Shown here in pieces: positions 46,174 through 55,252 of a stretch of DNA of 59,911 bases; positions within the stretch are counted from its first letter, which is position 1; every line of letters starts with the position of its first letter. The notes beneath the pieces were generated by a model. It was not told where the DNA came from. It did no database searches and worked only from the letters and a program-made list of their open reading frames with translations. Origin of the DNA: Acidobacteriota bacterium (GTDB lineage: Bacteria; Acidobacteriota; Vicinamibacteria; Vicinamibacterales; SCN-69-37); assembly GCA_020853395.1 (NCBI GenBank), contig JADYYY010000018.1, positions 1-59,911 of the forward strand. The letters are read 5' to 3'. A program made the translations under genes and the position numbers.

Positions 46174-46823
46174 GCCCGCGCTGCCTGCGCTTTCTCCCAG
46201 TCCTTCAGGAATTTCTCGAGCCCGATGTCGGTCAGCGGATGCTTGAAGCACTGCTCGATCACGGCCGCCGGACAGGTGCAGACGTGCGCGCCCATCCTCG
46301 CCGCCTCGACCATGTGCATCGGATGGCGCACGCTCGCGACCAGGATCTCGGTCGTGAACGCGTAGTGCGCGAAGATCTCGGCGATCTGCTCGATGAGCCC
46401 CATGCCGTCGGACGCGATGTCGTCGAGCCGGCCGACGAACGGGCTGACGTACGCCGCGCCCACCTTGGCCGCGAACAGCGCCTGCATCGGCGAGAAGACG
46501 AGCGTCACGTTCACGCGGATGCCCTCGCCGGCGAGGGTGCGCGTGGCGCGCACGCCTTCACGCGTGAACGGCACCTTCACGACGACGTGCGGATCGATCG
46601 TCGCGAGATCGCGCCCTTCGGCCACCATGCCGGCGAAGTCGGTCGCGACGACCTCGGCGCTCACGGGGCCGCGGACGGTCTGACAGATCTGCTTGATGAT
46701 CCCGCGCGGATCCCCGACCTCCTTCGCGAGCAGCGACGGGTTCGTCGTGACGCCGTCGATCAGGCCGAGCGGCACGAGCGCCTCGATTTCCTTCAGGTTT
46801 CCGGTATCGATGAAGATCTTCAT
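46170..46823 (-). CDS. Transaldolase, small (type 3B, fructose-6-phosphate aldolase-like) form
   Basis: 217 residues, ATG at 46823 with AGGTGG upstream; the open frame above is not conserved. [16 protein letters not shown] and [15 protein letters not shown] are the family opening; [15 protein letters not shown] has the Schiff-base Lys; [16 protein letters not shown] and [16 protein letters not shown] complete the barrel. Moves a three-carbon unit in the pentose phosphate pathway. Small transaldolases and FSA are hard to separate by sequence. It heads the operon with the carboxylase genes; the 150 bases upstream (46824-46973) hold no gene. Confidence 0.93.
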   Translation of the reverse strand: MKIFIDTGNLKEIEALVPLGLIDGVTTNPSLLAKEVGDPRGIIKQICQTVRGPVSAEVVATDFAGMVAEGRDLATIDPHVVVKVPFTREGVRATRTLAGEGIRVNVTLVFSPMQALFAAKVGAAYVSPFVGRLDDIASDGMGLIEQIAEIFAHYAFTTEILVASVRHPMHMVEAARMGAHVCTCPAAVIEQCFKHPLTDIGLEKFLKDWEKAQAARA

Positions 46824-46973
46824 AAGGCCACCTGTCTGCAGTGCGCGACAACGGAATGCCTTGGCGTCGACGTGGCGGCCCTGCGATGGCATGCCGGACC
46901 GGCGCGCCAAGCTTGAACGCGCACGCCGTCTCGTCGAGCGGGTCTCGAATCAATGATAAGTCAGCCCGACGCG

Positions 46974-48064
46974 TCAGCGGACCGCGACGGTGACGCGATT
47001 CGACTGCTCGCTCACGTTCGACGTGGGGGCGGTGTCGACCGCGTACACCGAGTAGGTGTAGGTCGCGCCGGCCCGCGCCGTCCGGTCGACGTAGGTCGTC
47101 TCCTTGATTGGCGCGCGCGTCAGCGGCAGCATCGACCGCCCCTCGTCGTCGCCTCGAAGCACCACGTATCCGGCGAGATCGGCCGCTTCCACGCCGGTCC
47201 AGTTGAGCGTCACAAACGCGCCTTCCTGGATCGCTTGCAGCCCGGCCGGCGCGGGCGGCGGGTAGCTGTCCACGGGGGTCGTGCAGACCGGCGCCGACAT
47301 CGGCCCCTCCGTCGTCGTCGCGGCCGACACCGTGACGGCGCGCACGGCGAAGCAGCGCTCTCGGCCGAATTCGACGGGCGCCGTGAACGCCGCGCCGGCG
47401 ATGGGCGTCGCCGTGAGCACGGAGGGCGCGCCGGTACCAGCGCGATCGACGGCGAAGACTCGAACCGTTCGACCGGCCGCCTGCGCGTCCCACGCCACGC
47501 GGATGGAGGTCGCATCCGACGTCACGACCAACCCGTCGGGCGGAGGCGGCAACGCGCTCAGCGGTACCTGCACGGCAGCCGATACGGGGCCGCGGCGGTT
47601 GCGCCCCGCGACGCCGACGGCGACGTAGCTCCAGGCCTCGGCGCCGTTGATGCGGGCCGAGTCGGCCACGTCCACGAACGTCGCGCGTTCACCCGCCGTT
47701 GGCGGCGCCGTCGTCGCCGCTGGCGACGGCGGCTTCTCGCCGCCGGCCGCCGGCCGTACTGCGATGACGGCGATGGGCTCCCTGCCGCCGGCGAGGATCT
47801 GCGCGGCCGACGGCGCGGCGGCGCCCGGCATGGTCGCCACCCTGTAGATCTCGACGCGGCTCGTTGCTGGAGGCGTCGTGCCGTCGGCGTTGCCCGGCGC
47901 CGTGAAGGTGAGCGCGATGCGATCGTCGACGCGGTGGGCGGCCAGATCCGCGATCCTGGCCGGCACGGGCCTGAGCGGCGGCAGCGGGTTGCCCTTCTTG
48001 CCGCATCCGCCGGCGGCGGCCGCGAGGCTCACGAGGAACAACAGCGCCCGGGCCGGGCGCACGA

Positions 48065-48068
<4 letters not shown>
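46974..48068 (-). CDS. Lipoprotein with fibronectin type III-like domains
   Basis: 364 residues from GTG overlapping the hslU stop (GTGA). [20 protein letters not shown] is a lipobox whose Cys is followed by the GKKGPL-like start seen in LptM-type lipoproteins. Then three beta-sandwich domains of FN3 type ([59 protein letters not shown]), the last with [11 protein letters not shown]. Anchored in the outer or inner membrane facing the periplasm. Role unknown; its link to hslUV appears positional only. Confidence 0.8.
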
Positions 48069-49462
<1,394 letters not shown>

Positions 49463-49996
49463 CTAGATCTCTTCCACCACGAGCCGGCTGTTCGTGTAGA
49501 TGCAGATATCGGCCGCGATCGCCATCGCGCGCTCGACGATCCCGCGCGCGTCCAGCGCGCTGTGCTGCACGAGCGCCCGCGCCGCCGCGAGCGCGAACGC
49601 CCCACCCGATCCGATGCCCATCACGCCGTCGTCCGGCTCGATCAGATCGCCCGTGCCGGAGACGAGGTACATCGCGCGCGCGTCGGCGACGAGCATCATC
49701 GCCTCGAGCCGGCGCAGCGCGCGATCGGTCCGCCAGTCGCGCGCGAGCTCCACGGCCGCGCGCTCGAGGTTGCCTCGATGTTCCTCGAGCTTGCCTTCGA
49801 ACCGGCTGAAGAGCGCGAAGCCGTCGGCCGCGGTGCCGGCGAACCCGGCCAGGACGCGCTCGTGATAGAGCCGGCGCACTTTGCGGGCCTGGTGTTTGAC
49901 GACCGTCTGCCCCAGCGTGACCTGCCCGTCGCTCGCGAGCGCGACCCGGCCCTGGTGGCGGACGCCGAGAACGGTGGTGGCATGCGTGGCGGACAT
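49463..49996 (-). CDS. hslV: HslV, proteolytic subunit of the HslUV protease
   Basis: 177 residues, a typical length. After a short leader [25 protein letters not shown] begins with the catalytic Thr that is exposed by self-processing. [21 protein letters not shown] and [15 protein letters not shown] are the 20S-like core. Forms double hexamers with HslU in the cytoplasm. Followed without gap by hslU. No good ribosome site is seen; 49997-50125 has no other gene. Confidence 0.97.
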   Translation of the reverse strand: MSATHATTVLGVRHQGRVALASDGQVTLGQTVVKHQARKVRRLYHERVLAGFAGTAADGFALFSRFEGKLEEHRGNLERAAVELARDWRTDRALRRLEAMMLVADARAMYLVSGTGDLIEPDDGVMGIGSGGAFALAAARALVQHSALDARGIVERAMAIAADICIYTNSRLVVEEI

Positions 49997-50125
49997 GAGG
50001 AAGGAGGACGGCGATCGACGGGACTCTTCGCATCGTAGTGCTGTCAGCCGCAGAGGGCAAGCGACGAGGACACTCCGCGCGCCGATGGAACGTCGAACGC
50101 TCTCGCATCAGCGTCGTGGTGGCAG

Positions 50126-50131
50126 TAGAGT
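50126..50131 (+). promoter_or_regulatory. -10-like TAGAGT box of the PEGA gene
   Basis: TAGAGT lies 34 bases before the ATG at 50166, whose CAGGAGG ribosome site is at 50154-50160. This is a leadered counterpart of the leaderless layout seen elsewhere. Confidence 0.35.
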
Positions 50132-50165
50132 TGCAGTAGCGGCAGTCACGTACCAGGAGGCTCCC

Positions 50166-51056
50166 ATGACCAGGATCCTGACGTTCGCGGGCGCTTCGCT
50201 TCTCGTCGCGGCGCTCGCCGCGCCGGCCGCGGGCCAGGCAGTGCCGCGCAGCGCAGGCGGCGGTTCGTCTTCCGGTTCGGGCAGCTCGGGTTCCGGGTCG
50301 GGTTCGAGCTCGTCGGGCGGCGACAGCTCGAGCGGCGGCGGCAGCTACGAGCCGCCCGTGGCACGGCGCGCGCCGGCCACTGCGCAGCCGCGGAGCGCGG
50401 GTGGCGCGCAACCCCGGGGCGGGGTATCGACAGGGGCCGCCGCCTCTGAACGACGCGGCGGCGGAAACGCCGGTGCGTCCCGCGCCTCCGAGCCAGGCAG
50501 CGTCCGCCTCGCCCGGAGCCGCGGCGCGAGAGCGGCGACGGAGTTCCGCGGTCAGGCCATCGCGCGGCCGTTCGTCCAGGTTCGGCCGACCCGACCAGTG
50601 TTCGTCGGGCGCTACTACTCGCCCTGGTACTTCGGCGGCAGCGTCTACAGCTCGAGATACTACGGCTACAACCCGTTCGGTTGGCGCTACTCGCCGTTCG
50701 GGTACTACGGGCTCTACGGCTTCGTCCCCTACGGCGCGTATTACTCTGACCCGTGGGACCCGTTCATGTACGGCGGCGCCGGCGGCGGCGCCTACGATCG
50801 CGACCGCGATCGGGACGACGACCGGCTCATGGGATCGGTCAGGCTCCGCATGAACCCGCGGCACGCGAAGGTGTACGTCGACGGAGCGCTCGTCGGCATG
50901 GTCGACGACTTCGACGGGCTGCGCGATCACCTCGAGGTCGACGCGGGGCGGCACGAGATCGAAGTGCGCGCCGAGGGCTACGAAACCTATCGGACGGAAG
51001 TCGTGGTGACGCCCGGCAAGACGACGACCGAACGCGCGAAGCTCAAGAAGAAGTGA
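50166..51056 (+). CDS. Secreted PEGA-domain protein with Ser/Gly-rich linker
   Basis: 296 residues; ATG fixed by CAGGAGG five bases upstream. Signal peptide ASLLVAALAAPAAGQ. Residues ~30-60 are nearly pure Ser/Gly (SSSGSGSSGSGSGS), then Arg/Ala-rich linker, a Tyr/Gly-rich zone (YYSPWYFGGSVYSSRYYGYN), and a C-terminal PEGA domain (SVRLRMNPRHAKVYVDGALV; GRHEIEVRAEGYETYRTEV). PEGA domains are surface beta modules found near cell-wall proteins. The 3' end overlaps the convergent permease gene by 14 bases. Confidence 0.8.
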   Translation: MTRILTFAGASLLVAALAAPAAGQAVPRSAGGGSSSGSGSSGSGSGSSSSGGDSSSGGGSYEPPVARRAPATAQPRSAGGAQPRGGVSTGAAASERRGGGNAGASRASEPGSVRLARSRGARAATEFRGQAIARPFVQVRPTRPVFVGRYYSPWYFGGSVYSSRYYGYNPFGWRYSPFGYYGLYGFVPYGAYYSDPWDPFMYGGAGGGAYDRDRDRDDDRLMGSVRLRMNPRHAKVYVDGALVGMVDDFDGLRDHLEVDAGRHEIEVRAEGYETYRTEVVVTPGKTTTERAKLKKK

Positions 51057-52452
51057 GACGACGAACGCGCCGCTGGCGCGTCAACACCCAGTAGAGGGGC
51101 ACGCCCGCCACGATCACCGCCAGCCCGGCGAGCGACGTGCGCGGGCTGTTCCAGATCTCGTTGCCGACCATCAGCGCGCTCGCCAGCACGAACAGCGCCG
51201 GCGTCCACGGGTAGCCGAACGCCTTGAACGGCCGTTCCGCGTGCGGATGCCGGCGCCGCAGCACGAACACCGCCAGCACCGCCACCCCGGCGAACAGCAC
51301 GACGGCGAAGCCCGTGTAGGCCACGAGCGCCGACAGCGTGCCCGAGAGCACGAGCACGCTGCTCCAGGCTGCTTGTGCGCCGATGGCGATCGCCGGCGTG
51401 CGGAACTTCGGATGCACCTTCGCGGCCGACGGCCAGAACACGCCGTCGCGCGCCATCGCGTAGTAGACGCGCGGACCGGCCCAGACCATCGCGCTCACGC
51501 TCGCCGCGATGCTGATGATCGTGAACACGGCGAGGACGTTGCCGGCGACGAACCCGAACAGCCGCTCGGCAACGATGTCGGTGAGCCGGCCGTCGAGCGC
51601 CGCGATGTCGCTCACCGGCATCGCATAGAGAAAGAGCACGTTCAGCGCGAGATAGAACAGGACGACGACGAGCGTGCCGCCGAACAGCGCGAGCGGCAGG
51701 TTGCGGCCCGGATCTCTCACCTCTTCCGCGACGTACGCCGCGGCATTCCATCCCGAGTAGCTGAACATCACCGGCACGAGCGCGAGCAGCCAGTTGATGC
51801 TGGGATTCGGCACGTCGTGCGTGCTCGCCAGATTGCCGGCCTGGCCGTCTCCGAGCGACAGACCGATGGCGATGAAGACGGCCAGCGCCGAGACCTTCAG
51901 GCCGGCGAGCAGGTTGTGCACGATCCGGCCGGTGCCGTGGAGATGAACCATCGACAGCGCCACGATGGCGCCGATGGCGACGATTGCCTGCGGCGTCACG
52001 GTCAGCGGCACGTAGGGCAGCGGCAGCACGAGCAGCGTCTCGCGGCTGGCCGCGGCAGGGACGAACCGGCCGATGTAGTCGGCGAGCGCCACCGCGCCGG
52101 CGGCAATCGCGCCCGAGAAGCCGGCGACGAACGACGTCCAGCCCGACAGGAACGCGGCCAGGCTGCCGTACGCGTCCCGCAGGTAGACGTACTCGCCGCC
52201 AGCGCGCGGCCGCAGCGTCGCCAGCTCGGCGTAGGCCATGGCCCCGGCGAAGGCCAGCAATCCGCCGAAGAGCCACACGCCGAGCATCGCACCGGCCGAC
52301 GGCGTGAGCCGCGCGACGAGGATCGGCACGAAGAAGATGCCTCCGCCGATGACGTTGGAGATGACGATGGCGGCGGCGTCCACCGGCCCGAGGCGGCGGC
52401 TCAGCGTGGCCTCGGCCTGGCCCGGAACGGTGCCGGCCGCGGAGGAGCTCAC
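51043..52452 (-). CDS. APC-family amino acid permease
   Basis: 469 residues, twelve membrane segments. DAAAIVISNVIGGGIFFVP is the first segment with the GxG break that binds the amino-group; AMAYAELATLRPRAGGEYVY the second with the PRAGGEY motif; YSGWNAAAYVAEEVRDPGRN the conserved loop. Uptake or exchange of amino acids across the inner membrane. It overlaps the preceding gene's stop by 4 bases (ATGA), so it may be expressed with that lipoprotein and the sigma operon. Substrate unknown. Confidence 0.9.
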   Translation of the reverse strand: MSSSAAGTVPGQAEATLSRRLGPVDAAAIVISNVIGGGIFFVPILVARLTPSAGAMLGVWLFGGLLAFAGAMAYAELATLRPRAGGEYVYLRDAYGSLAAFLSGWTSFVAGFSGAIAAGAVALADYIGRFVPAAASRETLLVLPLPYVPLTVTPQAIVAIGAIVALSMVHLHGTGRIVHNLLAGLKVSALAVFIAIGLSLGDGQAGNLASTHDVPNPSINWLLALVPVMFSYSGWNAAAYVAEEVRDPGRNLPLALFGGTLVVVLFYLALNVLFLYAMPVSDIAALDGRLTDIVAERLFGFVAGNVLAVFTIISIAASVSAMVWAGPRVYYAMARDGVFWPSAAKVHPKFRTPAIAIGAQAAWSSVLVLSGTLSALVAYTGFAVVLFAGVAVLAVFVLRRRHPHAERPFKAFGYPWTPALFVLASALMVGNEIWNSPRTSLAGLAVIVAGVPLYWVLTRQRRVRRLTSS

Positions 52453-52961
52453 TGGGCGGCGGACGCGGCGAGGCGCGGGATGATGCGGCGGTCGATCCGG
52501 ACGTCCCCGATGCGCACGATCTTGCCGTCGCGCTTGGCGAGGATCCGCGCGGTGACGTCCTTGAACATGCTGTGGGTGAACAGCTCGGAGCGCGGCTGCT
52601 CGAGCGTGTAGCCGGTGTCGGCGCGCACGAGGATCGGCTCGCTGGCGGCGCCGGGCTGCAACGGCTCGGAGCCCAGCCCGCGCACTTCCTTTCCGTCCAT
52701 CTCGCCGTCGTCGCCTTCGCGCCAGAAGCCGATCGTCAACTGGATCTCGGTGGCCGGCACGGTGCCGTCGTTCTTCAGCCGGAAGCTGACGCTGGGCACG
52801 AGCTTGTTGAGCCCGTCCTTGACGCCCGCGTCGAACCAGCCGGTCATCGTGTCGGTGACGCTGATCTTCGTGAGGTCGATGGCGGGCCCGCAGGCGCTGG
52901 ATGCCGCGGCTGCGGCCAAGGCGAGCGCCAGCCCGAGCGGAGCCCGGAGTCGATGGAACAT
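52449..52961 (-). CDS. Uncharacterised lipoprotein
   Basis: 170 residues. LALALAAAAASSACGPAID is a signal peptide with lipobox SSAC. The rest is a single beta-rich domain (SVSFRLKNDGTVPATEIQLT; PLQPGAASEPILVRADTGYT), like late-embryogenesis/CARDB-type sandwich proteins that carry a pair of strands. A TAGAAT box (minus 52975-52970) ends 8 bases before the ATG, so it may have its own start. No family name. Confidence 0.65.
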   Translation of the reverse strand: MFHRLRAPLGLALALAAAAASSACGPAIDLTKISVTDTMTGWFDAGVKDGLNKLVPSVSFRLKNDGTVPATEIQLTIGFWREGDDGEMDGKEVRGLGSEPLQPGAASEPILVRADTGYTLEQPRSELFTHSMFKDVTARILAKRDGKIVRIGDVRIDRRIIPRLAASAAQ

Positions 52962-52969
52962 GTGTCGGG

Positions 52970-52975
52970 ATTCTA
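52970..52975 (-). promoter_or_regulatory. -10-like TAGAAT box before the lipoprotein gene
   Basis: TAGAAT on the minus strand in the 16-base gap after the 52978 gene, 8 bases before the ATG at 52961. Confidence 0.45.
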
Positions 52976-52977
52976 GC

Positions 52978-53676
52978 TCAGAAGCTTCCGACGCTGATAC
53001 GCCCCTTCAACTCCTCGCGCGAGAGCTTGTTCTGCCGATAGGCGATGAGGTCGGCCCCGCTCGCCTTCAGCACGAGCTTGTTGGTCGGCTCCCGGAGGAG
53101 CGACGGCTGCATCGCCGGATCGATGCCGCTGGCGTAGATGAGCAACGTGTCAGTGGGACCGACGGGCAGCCCGCCGGAGTTGTCCACGATCGCGTCGACG
53201 AGCGCATCGCGGACCGCCGATCGGTAGATCCACACCAGGTCGGGGCGGCCGACGGCCGCGTCGCGCCGGCCGGGCACCGCCACGTCCGGCTGCACGACGT
53301 CGGCAGCGACGCGGCCAGACGCCGGGCGTCCGAGCGGCGGCCGATTGATCATCAGGTTCATGACCTGCAGCGTCAGCGACACGCTCGGCACCTGCACCTG
53401 GAAGACGTAGAGCCCGAGCTGATGATCGGCGATGCCGCTGACCACCGGCGACTCCCCGGTGGAGAAGCTCAGCTCGGCGATGTCCGGCGTGATCTCGGCC
53501 GCGCGCCGGGCGAAGCTCTGCCCGCCGGTTTCGACCGCGGTCCTCAGCACCATCTCGAACGTCTGGACCTGGGGCTTCGCCGGGTCGCTCGGCGGCGCCG
53601 TCTGCGCCGAGACCGGAGCGGACACCAACAGGGCCGCCAGCACTCTCCCACACAGCCGCATCGTCATGGTCCTCAC
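52978..53676 (-). CDS. Uncharacterised periplasmic protein in an ECF sigma operon
   Basis: 232 residues with signal peptide (VLAALLVSAPVSAQ). TFEMVLRTAVETGGQSFARR and DIAELSFSTGESPVVSGIAD begin a compact alpha/beta body; FQVQVPSVSLTLQVMNLMIN and AVRDALVDAIVDNSGGLPVG follow. ELKGRISVGSF ends it. Abuts the anti-sigma gene with no gap, so both are made together; probably a periplasmic partner of the anti-sigma system. No family recognised. Confidence 0.7.
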   Translation of the reverse strand: MRTMTMRLCGRVLAALLVSAPVSAQTAPPSDPAKPQVQTFEMVLRTAVETGGQSFARRAAEITPDIAELSFSTGESPVVSGIADHQLGLYVFQVQVPSVSLTLQVMNLMINRPPLGRPASGRVAADVVQPDVAVPGRRDAAVGRPDLVWIYRSAVRDALVDAIVDNSGGLPVGPTDTLLIYASGIDPAMQPSLLREPTNKLVLKASGADLIAYRQNKLSREELKGRISVGSF

Positions 53677-54348
53677 CTATCGGGTTGCCGCGCTCTGGCC
53701 AAGGGAGAGCGACACGAGCATCTCGTTGCGCCGCTGGAGGCCGACCTGACGACTCTTCAGGTCCATGGTCTCCATGCCCATCATCGTCACCGTGCGCGAC
53801 AGCTCGTCCTGGCGTTCCGTCAAAGCGCGGAGCTGATGAGCGAGATCGGCCACGTTCGACTGGCCCGGTTCCGCCTCGCGCGCGCCGGCGGCCGGCCGGC
53901 TCGACAACACGCGCACGAGCTCGCCCATCGTCTCGTTCGATCGCTCGAGATCGCGGACGCGCTGTTCGAGCCGCATCACCGTGCTCTGGAGCGCCGGCGC
54001 GGCTGCGGCGGGATCGTTCGAGGCCACCGCGGCAGGCGCCGCAGCAGTACGGAGGGCGTGGGTCATGGCGCCGCCCGCGGCACCGACCGCCAGGACGAGA
54101 CCGGCCGCCGCGGCCATCGCCCATGCGGGGATCGACGACCACGCCGGCCGTTGCGCCGCGAACGGCCGCCAGAGGGGACCGGGTTCCGGCACCTCCCAGG
54201 CCAACAGATCCTGCCGCGTCGCGCGCAGGGCGCGCACTTCCTGCCGGCAGTCGACGCAGTCCCCGAGGTGCGCGTCGATCGTCCTGCGCTCAGCGGGCTC
54301 GCATTCGTCGTAGACGTACCCGATCAGTCGTTCCCGGTCTTCACACAT
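53677..54348 (-). CDS. Zinc-finger anti-sigma factor
   Basis: 223 residues from the ATG at 54348 (AGAGG upstream; a TTG seven codons earlier is possible). RRTIDAHLGDCVDCRQEVRA has the H-x3-C-x2-C zinc-finger motif of HC2/ZAS anti-sigma factors. A membrane segment AMAAAAGLVLAVGAAGGAM at about 75-95 is followed by a periplasmic coiled coil (VMRLEQRVRDLERSNETMGEL). It would hold the sigma factor encoded upstream until a periplasmic signal. Gap to the sigma gene is 33 bases. Confidence 0.85.
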   Translation of the reverse strand: MCEDRERLIGYVYDECEPAERRTIDAHLGDCVDCRQEVRALRATRQDLLAWEVPEPGPLWRPFAAQRPAWSSIPAWAMAAAAGLVLAVGAAGGAMTHALRTAAAPAAVASNDPAAAAPALQSTVMRLEQRVRDLERSNETMGELVRVLSSRPAAGAREAEPGQSNVADLAHQLRALTERQDELSRTVTMMGMETMDLKSRQVGLQRRNEMLVSLSLGQSAATR

Positions 54349-54381
54349 ACGGACATCGCCTCTCGACAACCACCACGAGCT

Positions 54382-54990
54382 TCACGTCGTGCTCTCCCAC
54401 GTCGCCCGGCGGAGCGCGGCCTCCTGCCCCTGCTGCCGCTCCAGTCGCCGCCGCAGGACCGAAAGTCCCTGGTACAGCCGCGTCTTCACGGTGCTGAGCG
54501 GACAGCCGAGCTGGTCGGCAATCTCCTGGAACGTCAAGCCCTGATATTCCTTGAGGACGATGGCCAGGCGCTGCTCGGCGGGCAGCTCGGCCATCGCCCT
54601 GGCGACGGCAGCCGACATCTCCCGGCGCGCGACCAGCTCCTCGACCGACTCCGCCGGGGACGGCTGCGCGTCGGCCAGATCGACGGCGTCCGCGCCTTCA
54701 GGCATCTGGACGACCGGCGCCCGGCGCTCCTTGCGGACCCAGTCGCGGCAGAGATTGAGCGTGATGCGATAGAGCCACGACGAGAACTTCGCCTCGCCCT
54801 TGAAGCCGCGCAGCCCGCGGTAGGCGCGCATGAACGCTTCCTGCACGACGTCGCGGGCATCTTCCTCGCGCCCGAGCGTGCGGTACGCCAGGCCGAAGAT
54901 CGGCCGTTCCCAGCGCGTGACGAGCTGGTTGAACGCATCGAGGTCGCCGCCTGTCGCGCGGGCGACCAGTTCCTCATCGGTCCGAATCAT
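54382..54990 (-). CDS. ECF-family RNA polymerase sigma factor
   Basis: 202 residues. Sigma region 2: ERPIFGLAYRTLGREEDARD then VVQEAFMRAYRGLRGF and SSWLYRITLNLCRDWVRKE; region 4: LPAEQRLAIVLKEYQGLTFQ and EIADQLGCPLSTVKTRLYQG. Group resembles RpoE-type envelope-stress sigmas. It heads the operon: sigma, anti-sigma, secreted protein, lipoprotein, permease. A TATACT box (minus 55153-55148) lies upstream. The gap 54991-55252 also has TACAGT (55193-55198) that could serve the ABC-F gene; no other gene. Confidence 0.9.
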   Translation of the reverse strand: MIRTDEELVARATGGDLDAFNQLVTRWERPIFGLAYRTLGREEDARDVVQEAFMRAYRGLRGFKGEAKFSSWLYRITLNLCRDWVRKERRAPVVQMPEGADAVDLADAQPSPAESVEELVARREMSAAVARAMAELPAEQRLAIVLKEYQGLTFQEIADQLGCPLSTVKTRLYQGLSVLRRRLERQQGQEAALRRATWESTT

Positions 54991-55252
54991 CAGGGCTCGA
55001 GCAGGGATCGAAGCGGAGGCGCTGGCATCCGTCGTCCCTCGCTGTGTTAGACGGCTGGCGGCACCCGGCAGTCGGTACGACGCCGCCGCCGGCGGACCCG
55101 GAGATGGACGGGAGCCGCGGCGACCATCGAATGAGCCGGTGCTCCTCAGTATACCGGCTCGTGCGGCTGGCCCGGAACCGGGCCGGATGGTACAGTACAG
55201 GATTACCCCCGGACGGGCCGACCGGCCTGAGGGCCGGGATCACCGCTCGTCC

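Noticed and set aside
44605..46251. Longer carboxyltransferase start at 46251
   Set aside because: The extra 26 codons lie inside the transaldolase gene and are not conserved-looking; GTG at 46173 overlaps its stop.
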